Shown: positions 43,963-51,887 of the stretch, in pieces
Numbering within the stretch: the stretch's first letter is position 1
How the letters are laid out: the number at the start of each line of letters is the position of its first letter
Source of the DNA: an uncultured Bacteroidota bacterium
GTDB taxonomy: Bacteria; Bacteroidota; Bacteroidia; Chitinophagales; Chitinophagaceae
Reading direction: 5' to 3'
Assembly: GCA_903835005.1 (NCBI GenBank)
Contig: CAILLK010000102.1
Span: forward strand, 1 to 64,000
Length of the DNA stretch: 64,000 bases
The notes under the pieces: model-generated
What the model was told of the DNA's origin: nothing
What the model saw: the letters and a program-made list of their open reading frames with translations, nothing else
Databases searched by the model: none
Made by a program: the position numbers and the translations under genes

Positions 43963-44201
43963 GAAACTGTTTTGTTGAGTTTTTCTAAGTGGGCTTTTGG
44001 ATCAAAGTTTGTTAAAAAACCGCTTCTCTCGCCTTTTTCAAGGGCTTCAATCAGTTGTTGCTTTTTAAATTCTTGCGATTCGAGAAGTGTCAACGCACTT
44101 CTTATTACCTCATCAGCAGAGTTATATCGGCCAGATGAAACTTCAGCCGAAACGAATTTTTCGAAGTGGTCTCCCAGTAAAACACAGATGCTTTGCTGCA
44201 T
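43959..44201 (-). CDS. ParD-type antitoxin
   Basis: An 80-residue ribbon-helix-helix antitoxin, with the DNA-binding part ICVLLGDHFEKFVSAEVSSGRYNSADEVIRSALTLLE. The RYxSADEVIRxALxLLE stretch is the ParD signature. The C-terminal tail (ALEKGERSGFLTNFDPKAHLEKLNK) binds the toxin. It should repress its own promoter together with ParE. It is the first gene of a two-gene minus-strand operon in the kdnA-mnmA island. Confidence 0.88.
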   Translation of the reverse strand: MQQSICVLLGDHFEKFVSAEVSSGRYNSADEVIRSALTLLESQEFKKQQLIEALEKGERSGFLTNFDPKAHLEKLNKTVS

Positions 44202-44378
44202 AACAAGGTTCTTTTTTCAAAGATACGATAGTTCTGTAATAAATTATTGTCTTTGCATTAGTCACCTCATGTTCGCAGGCTAAAGAAAAAATCAAAATAA
44301 GAAAGCTGGGTACTTCCAGTACCTCCAATGTTCTTTTCTGAATTATTTGTATCTTTGGTATAATAAAAAAGTAGGACA

Positions 44379-44633
44379 ATGAGTGCTGCTTCCGTGAAAA
44401 TTGAGAACAAAAAATACAGGATTATTCCTGAAGCAGATTACATATCTCTGATAAATGATGTGAAGGTGCTGAAGAAAATACTGAAAAGCAATCCTGGAAA
44501 GGATTTGCAAAGCAAAGGTGCCTTAAAGGAATCGGAGAAAAAAAAGTTGTTCAAAAAATCTTTTGGTGCCTTCGAATCATCTCAAAGCGCTGAAGAAATC
44601 ATTAATGAAATGAGGACCACCAGTGTTAACTAA
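44379..44633 (+). CDS. Orphan antitoxin-like small protein
   Basis: An 84-residue protein (MSAASVKIENKKYRIIPEADYISLINDVKVLKKIL and a tail ending EEIINEMRTTSVN). The organisation, a short N-terminal strand-helix fold followed by a charged linker and a C-terminal helix, is that of small antitoxins. No toxin follows; directly after its stop lies the remnant mnmA tail (44642-44725). It may be a module that lost its toxin, or a free-standing regulator. Confidence that it is a gene is fair; its role is uncertain. Confidence 0.55.
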   Translation: MSAASVKIENKKYRIIPEADYISLINDVKVLKKILKSNPGKDLQSKGALKESEKKKLFKKSFGAFESSQSAEEIINEMRTTSVN

Positions 44634-44641
44634 TTTTCCTT

Positions 44642-44725
44642 CTATATTATACCTTCGGCAATAACATCATCCCCTTCATATAACACTGCCGACTGCCCCG
44701 ATGCTATGCTGTCCAGACTGGTGCC
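44642..44725 (-). pseudogene. Remnant copy of the mnmA 3' end
   Basis: Minus-strand reading gives GTSLDSIASGQSAVLYEGDD followed by VIAEGII and a TAG stop. The real MnmA ends SSVAPGQSAVFYEGDD followed by VIAGGIIQKESGR. The DNA is roughly 75-80% alike over about 80 bases by eye. It is therefore a displaced, diverged mnmA tail. The toxin-antitoxin pair at 44744-45285 lies between it and the intact gene. Confidence 0.85.
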
Positions 44726-44743
44726 AAATTTAATAATTATTAA

Positions 44744-45043
44744 TTAGTTCCTGTATTTCTTTTTAGGTTTGCGACTGGTATGGTGTATCGCAACCACGTT
44801 AATGATCTTTTTCCTTTTATTGACATTATATACTATTACGTAAGGAAACTTTGGAACAATAGCTTCTCTGTTTGAACTGTTTTTTACTGAGTATAATTCA
44901 GGGCCTTTAATTATCTGCTGTAGCTTTTTATTTATAGCCTCGAAAAACTTTTCTTCAAGACCTGGCTGTTGTTGTAAATACCATTCCCAGGCATGTTCAT
45001 ATTCCAGTTCCGCATTATGGTGGAAGGAAATCTTGTAACTCAT
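44744..45043 (-). CDS. RelE/ParE-type toxin
   Basis: A 99-residue basic protein of the RelE/ParE fold, with SYKISFHHNAELEYEHAWEWYLQQQPGLEEKFFEAI at the start, PKFPYVIVYNVNK in the centre, and HHTSRKPKKKYRN at the end. It corresponds segment by segment to the toxin at 38211-38513 (KKYPYNIVY and HHKRNPRKKF), so the modules are related. The ATG overlaps the antitoxin stop by four bases. The pair sits between an mnmA tail remnant and the intact mnmA 3' end. Confidence 0.8.
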   Translation of the reverse strand: MSYKISFHHNAELEYEHAWEWYLQQQPGLEEKFFEAINKKLQQIIKGPELYSVKNSSNREAIVPKFPYVIVYNVNKRKKIINVVAIHHTSRKPKKKYRN

Positions 45044-45285
45044 TTTGATCTTATTTTTTGCCGAACCTTATTCTGAACTTCTTCCCAGCTCCGGCCCTTG
45101 TCAACCCCCGATTCCAATTCTGCCACCCGGCGGTTCATTTCTGCAACAAATTCCGGATCACTCCAATGATCAGCCCCTTTTTTTCTCACATCTTCTTCCA
45201 CTAGCGCATATATTGCCTTGACTTTTTTATCGTCTGCAACGTCAAGGTAGTTATGCAACTGAGCTCTTATACCAATTGAGGTCAT
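45040..45285 (-). CDS. Antitoxin partner of the RelE/ParE-type toxin
   Basis: An 81-residue protein beginning MTSIGIRAQLHNYLDVADDKKVKAIYALVEEDV, with a charged helical tail containing PEFVAEMNRRVAELESG and a basic end. It is a paralog of the antitoxin at 38510-38758, with the same IRxxLHNxLxxAxDKKVxAIY opening. It should neutralise the toxin encoded after it. It follows mnmA on the same strand, 152 bases beyond the mnmA stop. Confidence 0.75.
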   Translation of the reverse strand: MTSIGIRAQLHNYLDVADDKKVKAIYALVEEDVRKKGADHWSDPEFVAEMNRRVAELESGVDKGRSWEEVQNKVRQKIRSK

Positions 45286-45437
45286 AAAAATTGTTTTATC
45301 AAAACTACAAATTTAAAACAGAATAAAAAAAGGTTAACCACCCGTAAAGAAGAATTTGCAATCCAACGAAGTATCAATTAATAAAATATTTTCTCGCAGC
45401 AACTCACTAACGCTTTCCGCTCCCCGCACCCTCGCTC

Positions 45438-46541
45438 TCACCTTCCGCTCTCCTTCTGTATTATCCCCCCCGCAATCACATCATCCCCCTCATAAAACAC
45501 CGCCGACTGCCCAGGCGCCACACTGCTCACAGCATGATGGAAGTCCACATGCACACCACCGGGTATCGGCGTCAGCAGGCTTTCCATACCTGGGTCGCGG
45601 TACCGTATTTTGGTTACAGCGGTCATGCCGGGTGTGATGGTGTCATATTTTACCATATTCAGGCCACGGACGGTCATTTCGTCCTGCTGCAGCTCGTGTG
45701 CTTCGCCCAGCACCACGGTATTTGTATCAGGGAAGATGTTGGTTACAAACATGGGTTTGCCAAAAGCTATATCCAGCCCTTTGCGCTGGCCTATAGTGTA
45801 GAAAGGGTAGCCATTGTGCTTTCCCACCACCTTGCCATCAGCCGTCACAAAGTCTCCTCCTTTCACTCTTTCTTCCAGCCCTTCCACATTCCTTTTCAGA
45901 AAGCCCCGGTAGTCATTATCGGGTACAAAGCATATCTCAAAGCTTTCGGCCTTGGTAGCCAGTTCTTTGTATCCCATATCATGAGCCATCTGCCGTACTT
46001 CAGTTTTGAGTAGGTCCCCCAACGGGTAAATACTTCTGGAAAGGCAATCCTGCCCCAGGCCCCATAGCACATAGCTTTGGTCCTTGGTCAGGTCGCGGGC
46101 TTTACTGAGCACAAAACGGTTGTTTTCTTCCCGCACCTTTACATAATGCCCTGTGGCGATAAAGTCGCAATCCAGGGCATTGGCGCGCTTCAGCAGTGCC
46201 GCCCATTTTATATGCGTATTGCACAGCACACACGGATTAGGCGTGCGGCCGGCTATATATTCTTCCACAAAATTCTCTACCACATGGTTCCCGAATTCTT
46301 CCCTTATATCCAGCACATAATGCGGAAACCCATGCTGCACTGCCGCCATACGGGCATCATTAAACGAATCGAGATTGCAGCAGCCCGTTTCTTTCTTACC
46401 CACACCACCCGCCGATGCATAATCCCACGTTTTCATGGTTATGCCCACCACTTCATAACCCTGGTTATGAAGCATCAGAGCAGAAACGGTACTATCTATA
46501 CCCCCGCTCATAGCTACCAAAACCTTGCCTTGTCTGCTCAT
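45438..46541 (-). CDS. mnmA: tRNA-specific 2-thiouridylase
   Basis: A 367-residue enzyme that thiolates U34 of Lys, Glu and Gln tRNAs. The PP-loop AMSGGIDSTVSAL lies near residues 9-21. The first catalytic cysteine is in TPNPCVLCNTHIKW (near 100) and the second in ESFEICFVPDNDYRGF (near 200). The C-terminal barrel domain ends SSVAPGQSAVFYEGDD and GGIIQKESGR. A diverged copy of this tail lies 0.8 kb downstream (44642-44725), beyond a toxin-antitoxin pair. This implies that the region after mnmA is an insertion site and that the present tail could be of foreign origin. Confidence 0.93.
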   Translation of the reverse strand: MSRQGKVLVAMSGGIDSTVSALMLHNQGYEVVGITMKTWDYASAGGVGKKETGCCNLDSFNDARMAAVQHGFPHYVLDIREEFGNHVVENFVEEYIAGRTPNPCVLCNTHIKWAALLKRANALDCDFIATGHYVKVREENNRFVLSKARDLTKDQSYVLWGLGQDCLSRSIYPLGDLLKTEVRQMAHDMGYKELATKAESFEICFVPDNDYRGFLKRNVEGLEERVKGGDFVTADGKVVGKHNGYPFYTIGQRKGLDIAFGKPMFVTNIFPDTNTVVLGEAHELQQDEMTVRGLNMVKYDTITPGMTAVTKIRYRDPGMESLLTPIPGGVHVDFHHAVSSVAPGQSAVFYEGDDVIAGGIIQKESGR

Positions 46542-46674
46542 GACCGCAAAGATAGGGATATCCGATTTATGATAGGATTGATAATAAGAATGGGATAATA
46601 GATGGGTTATGCGAGTAAAATACCATCATAATTATTGATTCAATATCACTATAAATGCTTTCAATAAACATAGA

Positions 46675-46732
46675 CCACGGTTTCAACCGTGGGTAATCAG
46701 GGAAATAGATTTTTTTAACCGTTTCAACGGTT
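46675..46732. repeat. Two palindromes with a GTTTCAAC core
   Basis: CCACGGTT-TC-AACCGTGG at 46675-46692 and AACCGTT-TC-AACGGTT at 46717-46732 are both perfect and share the inner CGTT/TC/AACG pattern. They lie between mnmA and the symporter gene. They resemble repetitive extragenic palindromes more than operators, because similar elements occur elsewhere in the window with different cores. Confidence 0.6.
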
Positions 46733-46806
46733 TATTGTTTGCATTCAAATGGTTTAAATCTTTATGTATATACTTTTTCTCCCCAACAAACATTATTTTG
46801 CGCGCC

Positions 46807-48063
46807 ATGGCAGATTCACCCAATAAAAGCAACCGGCTCACGATTTTTATCCTCATCTCAATGGTAGCAGGTGTACTGCTTGGTTACATCCTCAACCAGC
46901 ATTTTGCCGGGGCTAGTGTTGCAGACAGGGATAAAACCCTTGACTATTTCTCGCTACTGGCTGATATATTCCTCAGGCTCATCAAAATGATTGTAGCCCC
47001 ACTGGTTTTTACAACCCTTGTGGTTGGGGTGGCAAAGCAGGGTAGTGTAAAGACAGTAGGCAGGATTGGTGGCAAAACCATCTTGTGGTTCTTTGCAGGG
47101 TCATTTGTGAGCCTTTTCCTGGGCATGGCACTGGTCAATCTTTTTCAGCCGGGTGCCGGTATGAATCTGCCTGTTCCGGTAGTTAATAACACTGCTGCTG
47201 TTCAGGCATCACTTACACTGCGCGACTTTATTACCCATATTTTCCCTACAAGCATTTTCGATGCCATGGCCCGGAATGAGATACTGCAGGTAGTCGTGTT
47301 CTCTCTGTTTTTCGGTGTAGCAACAGCTGCTTTTGGCGAGAAGGGTGAATTAATAATTAAGGTACTAGATGCGGCCGCACATATCATCCTTAAAATGACC
47401 GGCTATATCATGAACTTCGCACCGGTAGCTGTTTTCGGGGCAATGACGTCAGTTATTGCAAAGCAGGGTCTTGGCATACTAAGTACTTATTCCCGCTTCA
47501 TTGGCGAGTTCTATATCGGCCTGCTCATTCTACTGGGAATATTGCTGGGCGCCACTTACTTTTTTATCCGTAACCGGATATTCAGCCTGCTCCGCCACAT
47601 CAAAGAGCCTTCTATAATTGCCTTCTCCACCAACAGCAGCGAAGCTGCTTTCCCAAAACTGATGATAGAGCTGGAGCGGTTTGGTTGCGACGAAAAAGTA
47701 GTCAGTTTTGTTTTGCCGCTGGGTTATTCTTTCAATCTTGCCGGCTCTATGATGTATATGACCTTTGCATCGTTATTTGTTGCTCAGTCTTACAATATCT
47801 ATCTCGATACCGGCACTCAGATCAGTATGCTGCTGGTGCTTATGCTTACCAGCAAGGGCATAGCAGGTGTGCCCAGGGCATCATTGGTTGTTGTTGCTGC
47901 TACACTGGCTACCTTTAAGATACCGGAGGCTGGTATAGCGCTGTTGCTGGGCATAGACCCGATAATGGATATGGGAAGGGCATCAATGAATGTTATTGGC
48001 AACAGTGTGGCTACTGCAGTGGTCAGTAAATGGGAGGGTGCACTCAGCGATCAGCACAAATAA
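46807..48063 (+). CDS. Dicarboxylate/amino acid:cation symporter (DAACS) family transporter
   Basis: A 418-residue inner-membrane transporter from the ATG at 46807; an upstream in-frame ATG at 46735 adds an unlikely N-terminus. Family features are LIKMIVAPLVFTTLVVGVA, the hairpin AFSTNSSEAAFPKL, and SKGIAGVPRAS. The motif corresponding to NMDGT in GltPh reads NLAGS (310-314), so the conserved Asp is replaced by Ala312 (codon GCC at 47740-47742). In characterised relatives that Asp helps bind a sodium ion, so coupling could differ. The substrate is probably a dicarboxylate or acidic amino acid. Confidence 0.85.
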   Translation: MADSPNKSNRLTIFILISMVAGVLLGYILNQHFAGASVADRDKTLDYFSLLADIFLRLIKMIVAPLVFTTLVVGVAKQGSVKTVGRIGGKTILWFFAGSFVSLFLGMALVNLFQPGAGMNLPVPVVNNTAAVQASLTLRDFITHIFPTSIFDAMARNEILQVVVFSLFFGVATAAFGEKGELIIKVLDAAAHIILKMTGYIMNFAPVAVFGAMTSVIAKQGLGILSTYSRFIGEFYIGLLILLGILLGATYFFIRNRIFSLLRHIKEPSIIAFSTNSSEAAFPKLMIELERFGCDEKVVSFVLPLGYSFNLAGSMMYMTFASLFVAQSYNIYLDTGTQISMLLVLMLTSKGIAGVPRASLVVVAATLATFKIPEAGIALLLGIDPIMDMGRASMNVIGNSVATAVVSKWEGALSDQHK

Positions 48064-48260
48064 AAAAGCCAGCCTGAGAACAGGCCAGCCCCTATAAACC
48101 CTATCACCATGAAAACATCTTTATGCTGAGTGCTAATGATCTTTTTTAGTTAGAATAACACAAATATACGACCTTTTATTTCCAAACAAAAATTATTTTT
48201 TATTTTTTTCCCGGCACCTGAAAAGAAATAAAACAGCGTTTACGGTTAATAAACAGACTG

Positions 48261-48818
48261 TTATTTTTTCTTTTTAGGCGAAAACATGGCCAGCATCCTG
48301 CGTCCTTCCATTTTAGGCATAGATTCCAGGGCCCCAAATTCTGCCATTCTTTCCGCAAATTTCAGCAACAGCAATTCGCCACGTTCCTGAAACATGATAG
48401 CACGGCCTTTAAACTGCACATAGCATTTTACTTTATTGCCATCCTGAAGGAACTTTTCGGCATGCTTTGCCTTAAAATCAAAGTCATGGTCATCAGTATT
48501 CGGCGTAAACCTGATCTCCTTAACTTCCGATTGTTTGGCTTTGGCTTTCTGCTCCTTGTCCTTTTTCTTTTTCTCGTAAAGAAATTTCTTATAGTCGATG
48601 ATACGGCAAACGGGCGGGACTGCATTAGGCGATATTTCCACAAGATCTACCTCCTTGGCTATAGCCATTTTTATGGCTTCAGCAATCGGGTATATACCGG
48701 GTTCTATTTCATCTCCAATTACCCTTACTTCAGGGGCGGTGATTTCGTTATTCAACCTATGTTCATTCTGAGGCAACCTTGGCCTGAAAAATGGTTTTCC
48801 TTTTGGTTTTTTCTGCAT
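48261..48818 (-). CDS. infC: Translation initiation factor IF-3
   Basis: A 185-residue factor that keeps ribosomal subunits apart and proofreads start codons. The N-domain contains NNEITAPEVRVIGDEIEPGIYPIAEAI and VDLVEISPNAVPPVCRIIDYKKFLYE. The C-domain contains KEIRFTPNTDDHDFDFKAKHAEKFL and VKCYVQFKGRAIMFQERGELLL. It begins with a normal ATG. It follows thrS by 76 bases, the usual thrS-infC order, but rpmI and rplT, which normally come next, are absent; the next gene is on the other strand. Confidence 0.95.
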   Translation of the reverse strand: MQKKPKGKPFFRPRLPQNEHRLNNEITAPEVRVIGDEIEPGIYPIAEAIKMAIAKEVDLVEISPNAVPPVCRIIDYKKFLYEKKKKDKEQKAKAKQSEVKEIRFTPNTDDHDFDFKAKHAEKFLQDGNKVKCYVQFKGRAIMFQERGELLLLKFAERMAEFGALESMPKMEGRRMLAMFSPKKKK

Positions 48819-48894
48819 TAACGGTTTTTAAAATTTTTTACTCGGCAAATATAAAATAATTGGTAATTAAATGATCAAATCTAAAGATTATTTT

Positions 48895-50856
48895 TTATCC
48901 CATCGCATTCTCTTTCTTCTTCCCCTTTATCTGTTCCTTTACAATCCCATTTATCTCGCTGGCAAAATCATCAATGCTCACTGAGCCTTTATCGCCTTCA
49001 CCATGCTTCCTTACAGATACTGTTCTTTCGTTCATTTCTTTTTCACCTATCACCAGCATATAAGGCACCTTCATCATTTCGGTATCCCTTATTTTACGCC
49101 CTATTTTTTCGCTTCGGTCATCTATCTCGGCGCGTATATCCGCTGCTTTAAGTAGTTGAACCAGCTCCAGTGCGTAATCATTATATTTATCGCTTATCGG
49201 CAATATTTTCACTTGTAAAGGAGCCAGCCACAATGGGAATTTACCGGCGCAGTTTTCTATAAGCACCGCTATAAAACGCTCCATGCTTCCGAATGGCGCA
49301 CGGTGAATCATTACCGGCCTTTTGCGGGTATTATCACTGTCTACATATTCCAGTTCAAAACGCTCGGGCAGGTTATAATCTACCTGTATGGTTCCCAGCT
49401 GCCATTTACGGCCTATCGCATCACGTACCATAAAGTCGAGCTTAGGGCCATAAAATGCAGCTTCGCCATATTCTATCACAGTCTTCAGTCCTTTTGCTGC
49501 AGCGGCATCAATAATAGCCTGTTCGGCTATGGCCCAGTTTTCATCGCTGCCTATATACTTACTCCTGTCTACCTGGTCACGTAGCGATATCTGAGCTGTA
49601 TATTCCGCGAATCCAAGTGATTCGAAGACGTACAATACCAGATCAATCACCTTCATGAATTCCTCAAGTACTTGCTCCGGCATACAGAACAGGTGGGCAT
49701 CATCCTGGGTAAAGCCGCGAACGCGTGTAAGGCCGTGCAGCTCGCCCGATTGCTCATAGCGGTAAACGGTACCAAACTCTGCAAGGCGCAGCGGAAGGTC
49801 TTTATAAGACCGGGGCGATGATTTATATATTTCGCAATGATGCGGGCAATTCATGGGTTTCAGCATAAACTCCTCACCTTCCTGCGGTGTGGTAATCGGC
49901 CGGAAACTATCCTTGCCATACTTCTCCCAGTGGCCCGAAGTAACATACAGTTGCTTGCTGCCAATATGCGGTGTAATAACTGGCAGGTAGCCTATCTCCA
50001 TCTGTGCCTTCTGCAGAAACTGCTGTAGTCTCTCGCGCAGCATGGCCCCTTTAGGCAACCACAGTGGCAGGCCGCTGCCTACCTTCTCAGAGAAGGTAAA
50101 TAGTTCCAGTTCCTTGCCCAGTTTGCGGTGGTCACGCTTCTTTGCTTCCTCCAGCAGGGCCAGGTATTCATCCAGTTCTTTCTGAGCCGGGAATGTGATA
50201 CCATAAATGCGGGTAAGCATTTTATTGTTCTCATTACCGCGCCAGTAGGCGCCTGCTATATTGGTAAGCTTTATGGCTTTTATAAAACCCGTATTGGGTA
50301 TGTGCGGTCCTCGGCAAAGGTCAGTGAAGCCGCCCTGTGTATAGAAGGTTATGCTGCCATCAGCAAGGCCCTCCAGCAGGTCCAGCTTATACTCATCACC
50401 CTTTTCGGTGAAGTAGGCTATGGCTTTGTCTTTAGGCACATCTTCGCGTTTATAAACGCTGTTTGTTTTAGCCAGTTCCTTCATTTTATCTTCCACCTTC
50501 TTAAGGTCTTCCTCTGTAATGGCACGGCCACCCAGATCTATATCGTAGTAGTAACCAGCCTCAATGGGCGGCCCGATACCGAATTTTACACCGGGGTAGA
50601 GCGATTCCAGCGCTTCGGCCATAAGGTGTGCCGATGAATGCCAGAATGTAGATTTAGCGTTTTTATCATCCCACGTCAGCAGCTTCAGGGTAGCATCACT
50701 GTTTATAGGGCGGCTGGTATCCCATACTTCGCCGTTTACCTCAGCGGCCAGCACCTTGCGGGCAAGGCCTTCGCTTATAGACCGGGCAATATCTGCAGAG
50801 CTGGTACCGGCTGCATATTCCCGCACCGAGCCATCTGGCAATGTTATATGTATCAT
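48895..50856 (-). CDS. thrS: Threonyl-tRNA synthetase
   Basis: A 653-residue class II synthetase from the ATG at 50854-50856; the open frame reaches 50931 but only the inner start gives the TGS domain [19 protein letters not shown]. The editing domain has [11 protein letters not shown] and the later YYYDIDLGG region. The catalytic core has [37 protein letters not shown] (motif 2) and [13 protein letters not shown] (motif 3). The anticodon-binding domain starts at [18 protein letters not shown] perfect -7 box lies 21 bases upstream. infC follows. Confidence 0.95.
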   Translation of the reverse strand: MIHITLPDGSVREYAAGTSSADIARSISEGLARKVLAAEVNGEVWDTSRPINSDATLKLLTWDDKNAKSTFWHSSAHLMAEALESLYPGVKFGIGPPIEAGYYYDIDLGGRAITEEDLKKVEDKMKELAKTNSVYKREDVPKDKAIAYFTEKGDEYKLDLLEGLADGSITFYTQGGFTDLCRGPHIPNTGFIKAIKLTNIAGAYWRGNENNKMLTRIYGITFPAQKELDEYLALLEEAKKRDHRKLGKELELFTFSEKVGSGLPLWLPKGAMLRERLQQFLQKAQMEIGYLPVITPHIGSKQLYVTSGHWEKYGKDSFRPITTPQEGEEFMLKPMNCPHHCEIYKSSPRSYKDLPLRLAEFGTVYRYEQSGELHGLTRVRGFTQDDAHLFCMPEQVLEEFMKVIDLVLYVFESLGFAEYTAQISLRDQVDRSKYIGSDENWAIAEQAIIDAAAAKGLKTVIEYGEAAFYGPKLDFMVRDAIGRKWQLGTIQVDYNLPERFELEYVDSDNTRKRPVMIHRAPFGSMERFIAVLIENCAGKFPLWLAPLQVKILPISDKYNDYALELVQLLKAADIRAEIDDRSEKIGRKIRDTEMMKVPYMLVIGEKEMNERTVSVRKHGEGDKGSVSIDDFASEINGIVKEQIKGKKKENAMG

Positions 50857-50877
50857 GTTGTTCACAAAAATAAGTTG

Positions 50878-50885
50878 CAAAGGTA
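50878..50885 (-). promoter_or_regulatory. Candidate -7 box for thrS
   Basis: On the minus strand this reads TACCTTTG, a perfect TAnnTTTG element, 21 bases before the thrS ATG. A matching TTG -33 element is not clear. The short leader leaves little room for attenuation control of the kind known in other phyla. Confidence 0.4.
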
Positions 50886-50957
50886 CGAATGAATCAGTTA
50901 TGTATAAAAAGGAAAACCACCAGTTATGCACCGGTGGTTCCAGGCATTTAAAAATAT

Positions 50958-51695
50958 TTAGTGTGTTGTGTAATTTATAAGGTATTTGAACGTGTCCACC
51001 CGTATTATCGGGTTAACGTCGGCTGAATCAGCATTACCCAAGGCATCAGTAAAATAGTACTTACCCGTCTGATTGTTGGTTGTATCAGGATATTGTGCCT
51101 TAAGTGTAAAGTAAAGAGTAAATGAGTTTGCGGTAAAATTGGTAATCGGTGCATTTACTATATTGATATTCGAAACCGGCGTAGCTGCAAAATTAAGATT
51201 CCAGATAGTATCCAGTTTGATTACCGGATTCAACAACGGAGTATCCAGCGCGCCATATATGGTATCCAGTACCAGTGACGGATTCCATTGCAGGGTATCA
51301 AATACATAAGGCAGAACAGTTTCTGTTACAGAATAGTAGAGATGGTCGCTGCAATACAAAGACAGGTACTTATTATCGTCCGATAACTGGTAAGTGAAAG
51401 AGATTGAGTCTGGGTCGCTGGGTGCACAAAGTACTGATCCGTTGAAAAATGCCCCCGTAGTAGCTGTATTAAAACCAAAATAGTCATCCTTATTGCAGGT
51501 AGGTATCCAGTTCAGATAATTCAGTATGGTATCCTGCCCGTTGGGTTTTTTCATAGTCAGGGTACCGCTGGCTATTCTCCATTTACTGTTACGCAGCCAG
51601 TCCTTGTAGGTGTCGGCCGATGGGGTTGCTTTTTTACTGCATGCAGCAAACAGGATTACTGCCAGAGACAAGGTAATAACTAAATATTTTGTCAT
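50958..51695 (-). CDS. Hypothetical lipoprotein
   Basis: Not recognised. A 245-residue protein with a lipoprotein signal ([22 protein letters not shown], lipid cysteine at 19). The mature part begins [32 protein letters not shown], and a pattern [11 protein letters not shown] follows. It resembles lipocalin-like Bacteroidota lipoproteins in which an early Trp and a C/D pair line a small barrel, but I would not name a family with confidence. It is probably anchored in the outer membrane. It lies between the thrS promoter and the restriction locus on the same strand, with no sign of linkage to either. Confidence 0.62.
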   Translation of the reverse strand: MTKYLVITLSLAVILFAACSKKATPSADTYKDWLRNSKWRIASGTLTMKKPNGQDTILNYLNWIPTCNKDDYFGFNTATTGAFFNGSVLCAPSDPDSISFTYQLSDDNKYLSLYCSDHLYYSVTETVLPYVFDTLQWNPSLVLDTIYGALDTPLLNPVIKLDTIWNLNFAATPVSNINIVNAPITNFTANSFTLYFTLKAQYPDTTNNQTGKYYFTDALGNADSADVNPIIRVDTFKYLINYTTH

Positions 51696-51887
51696 TTACT
51701 TTTAGTATTGAAAACCTAAAACTAATAAATATAATTGAAGCAGAAAAGTGCAAAGCTAAATTAGTGATTTTTAAAGGAGATTATAATTATGGATTTTTGT
51801 TGTCCAGAGGTCAATACATCTATTAAGCTTCAGTGGCTATGGCACAGTTCAAGTGAGGATATCTATAAGGCTTGCCACCATTCCATA

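Noticed and set aside
48064-48260. rpmI gene or a strong terminator after infC
   Set aside because: No frame encodes L35, and the best hairpin (CCTG-AGAA-CAGG) has only four pairs.
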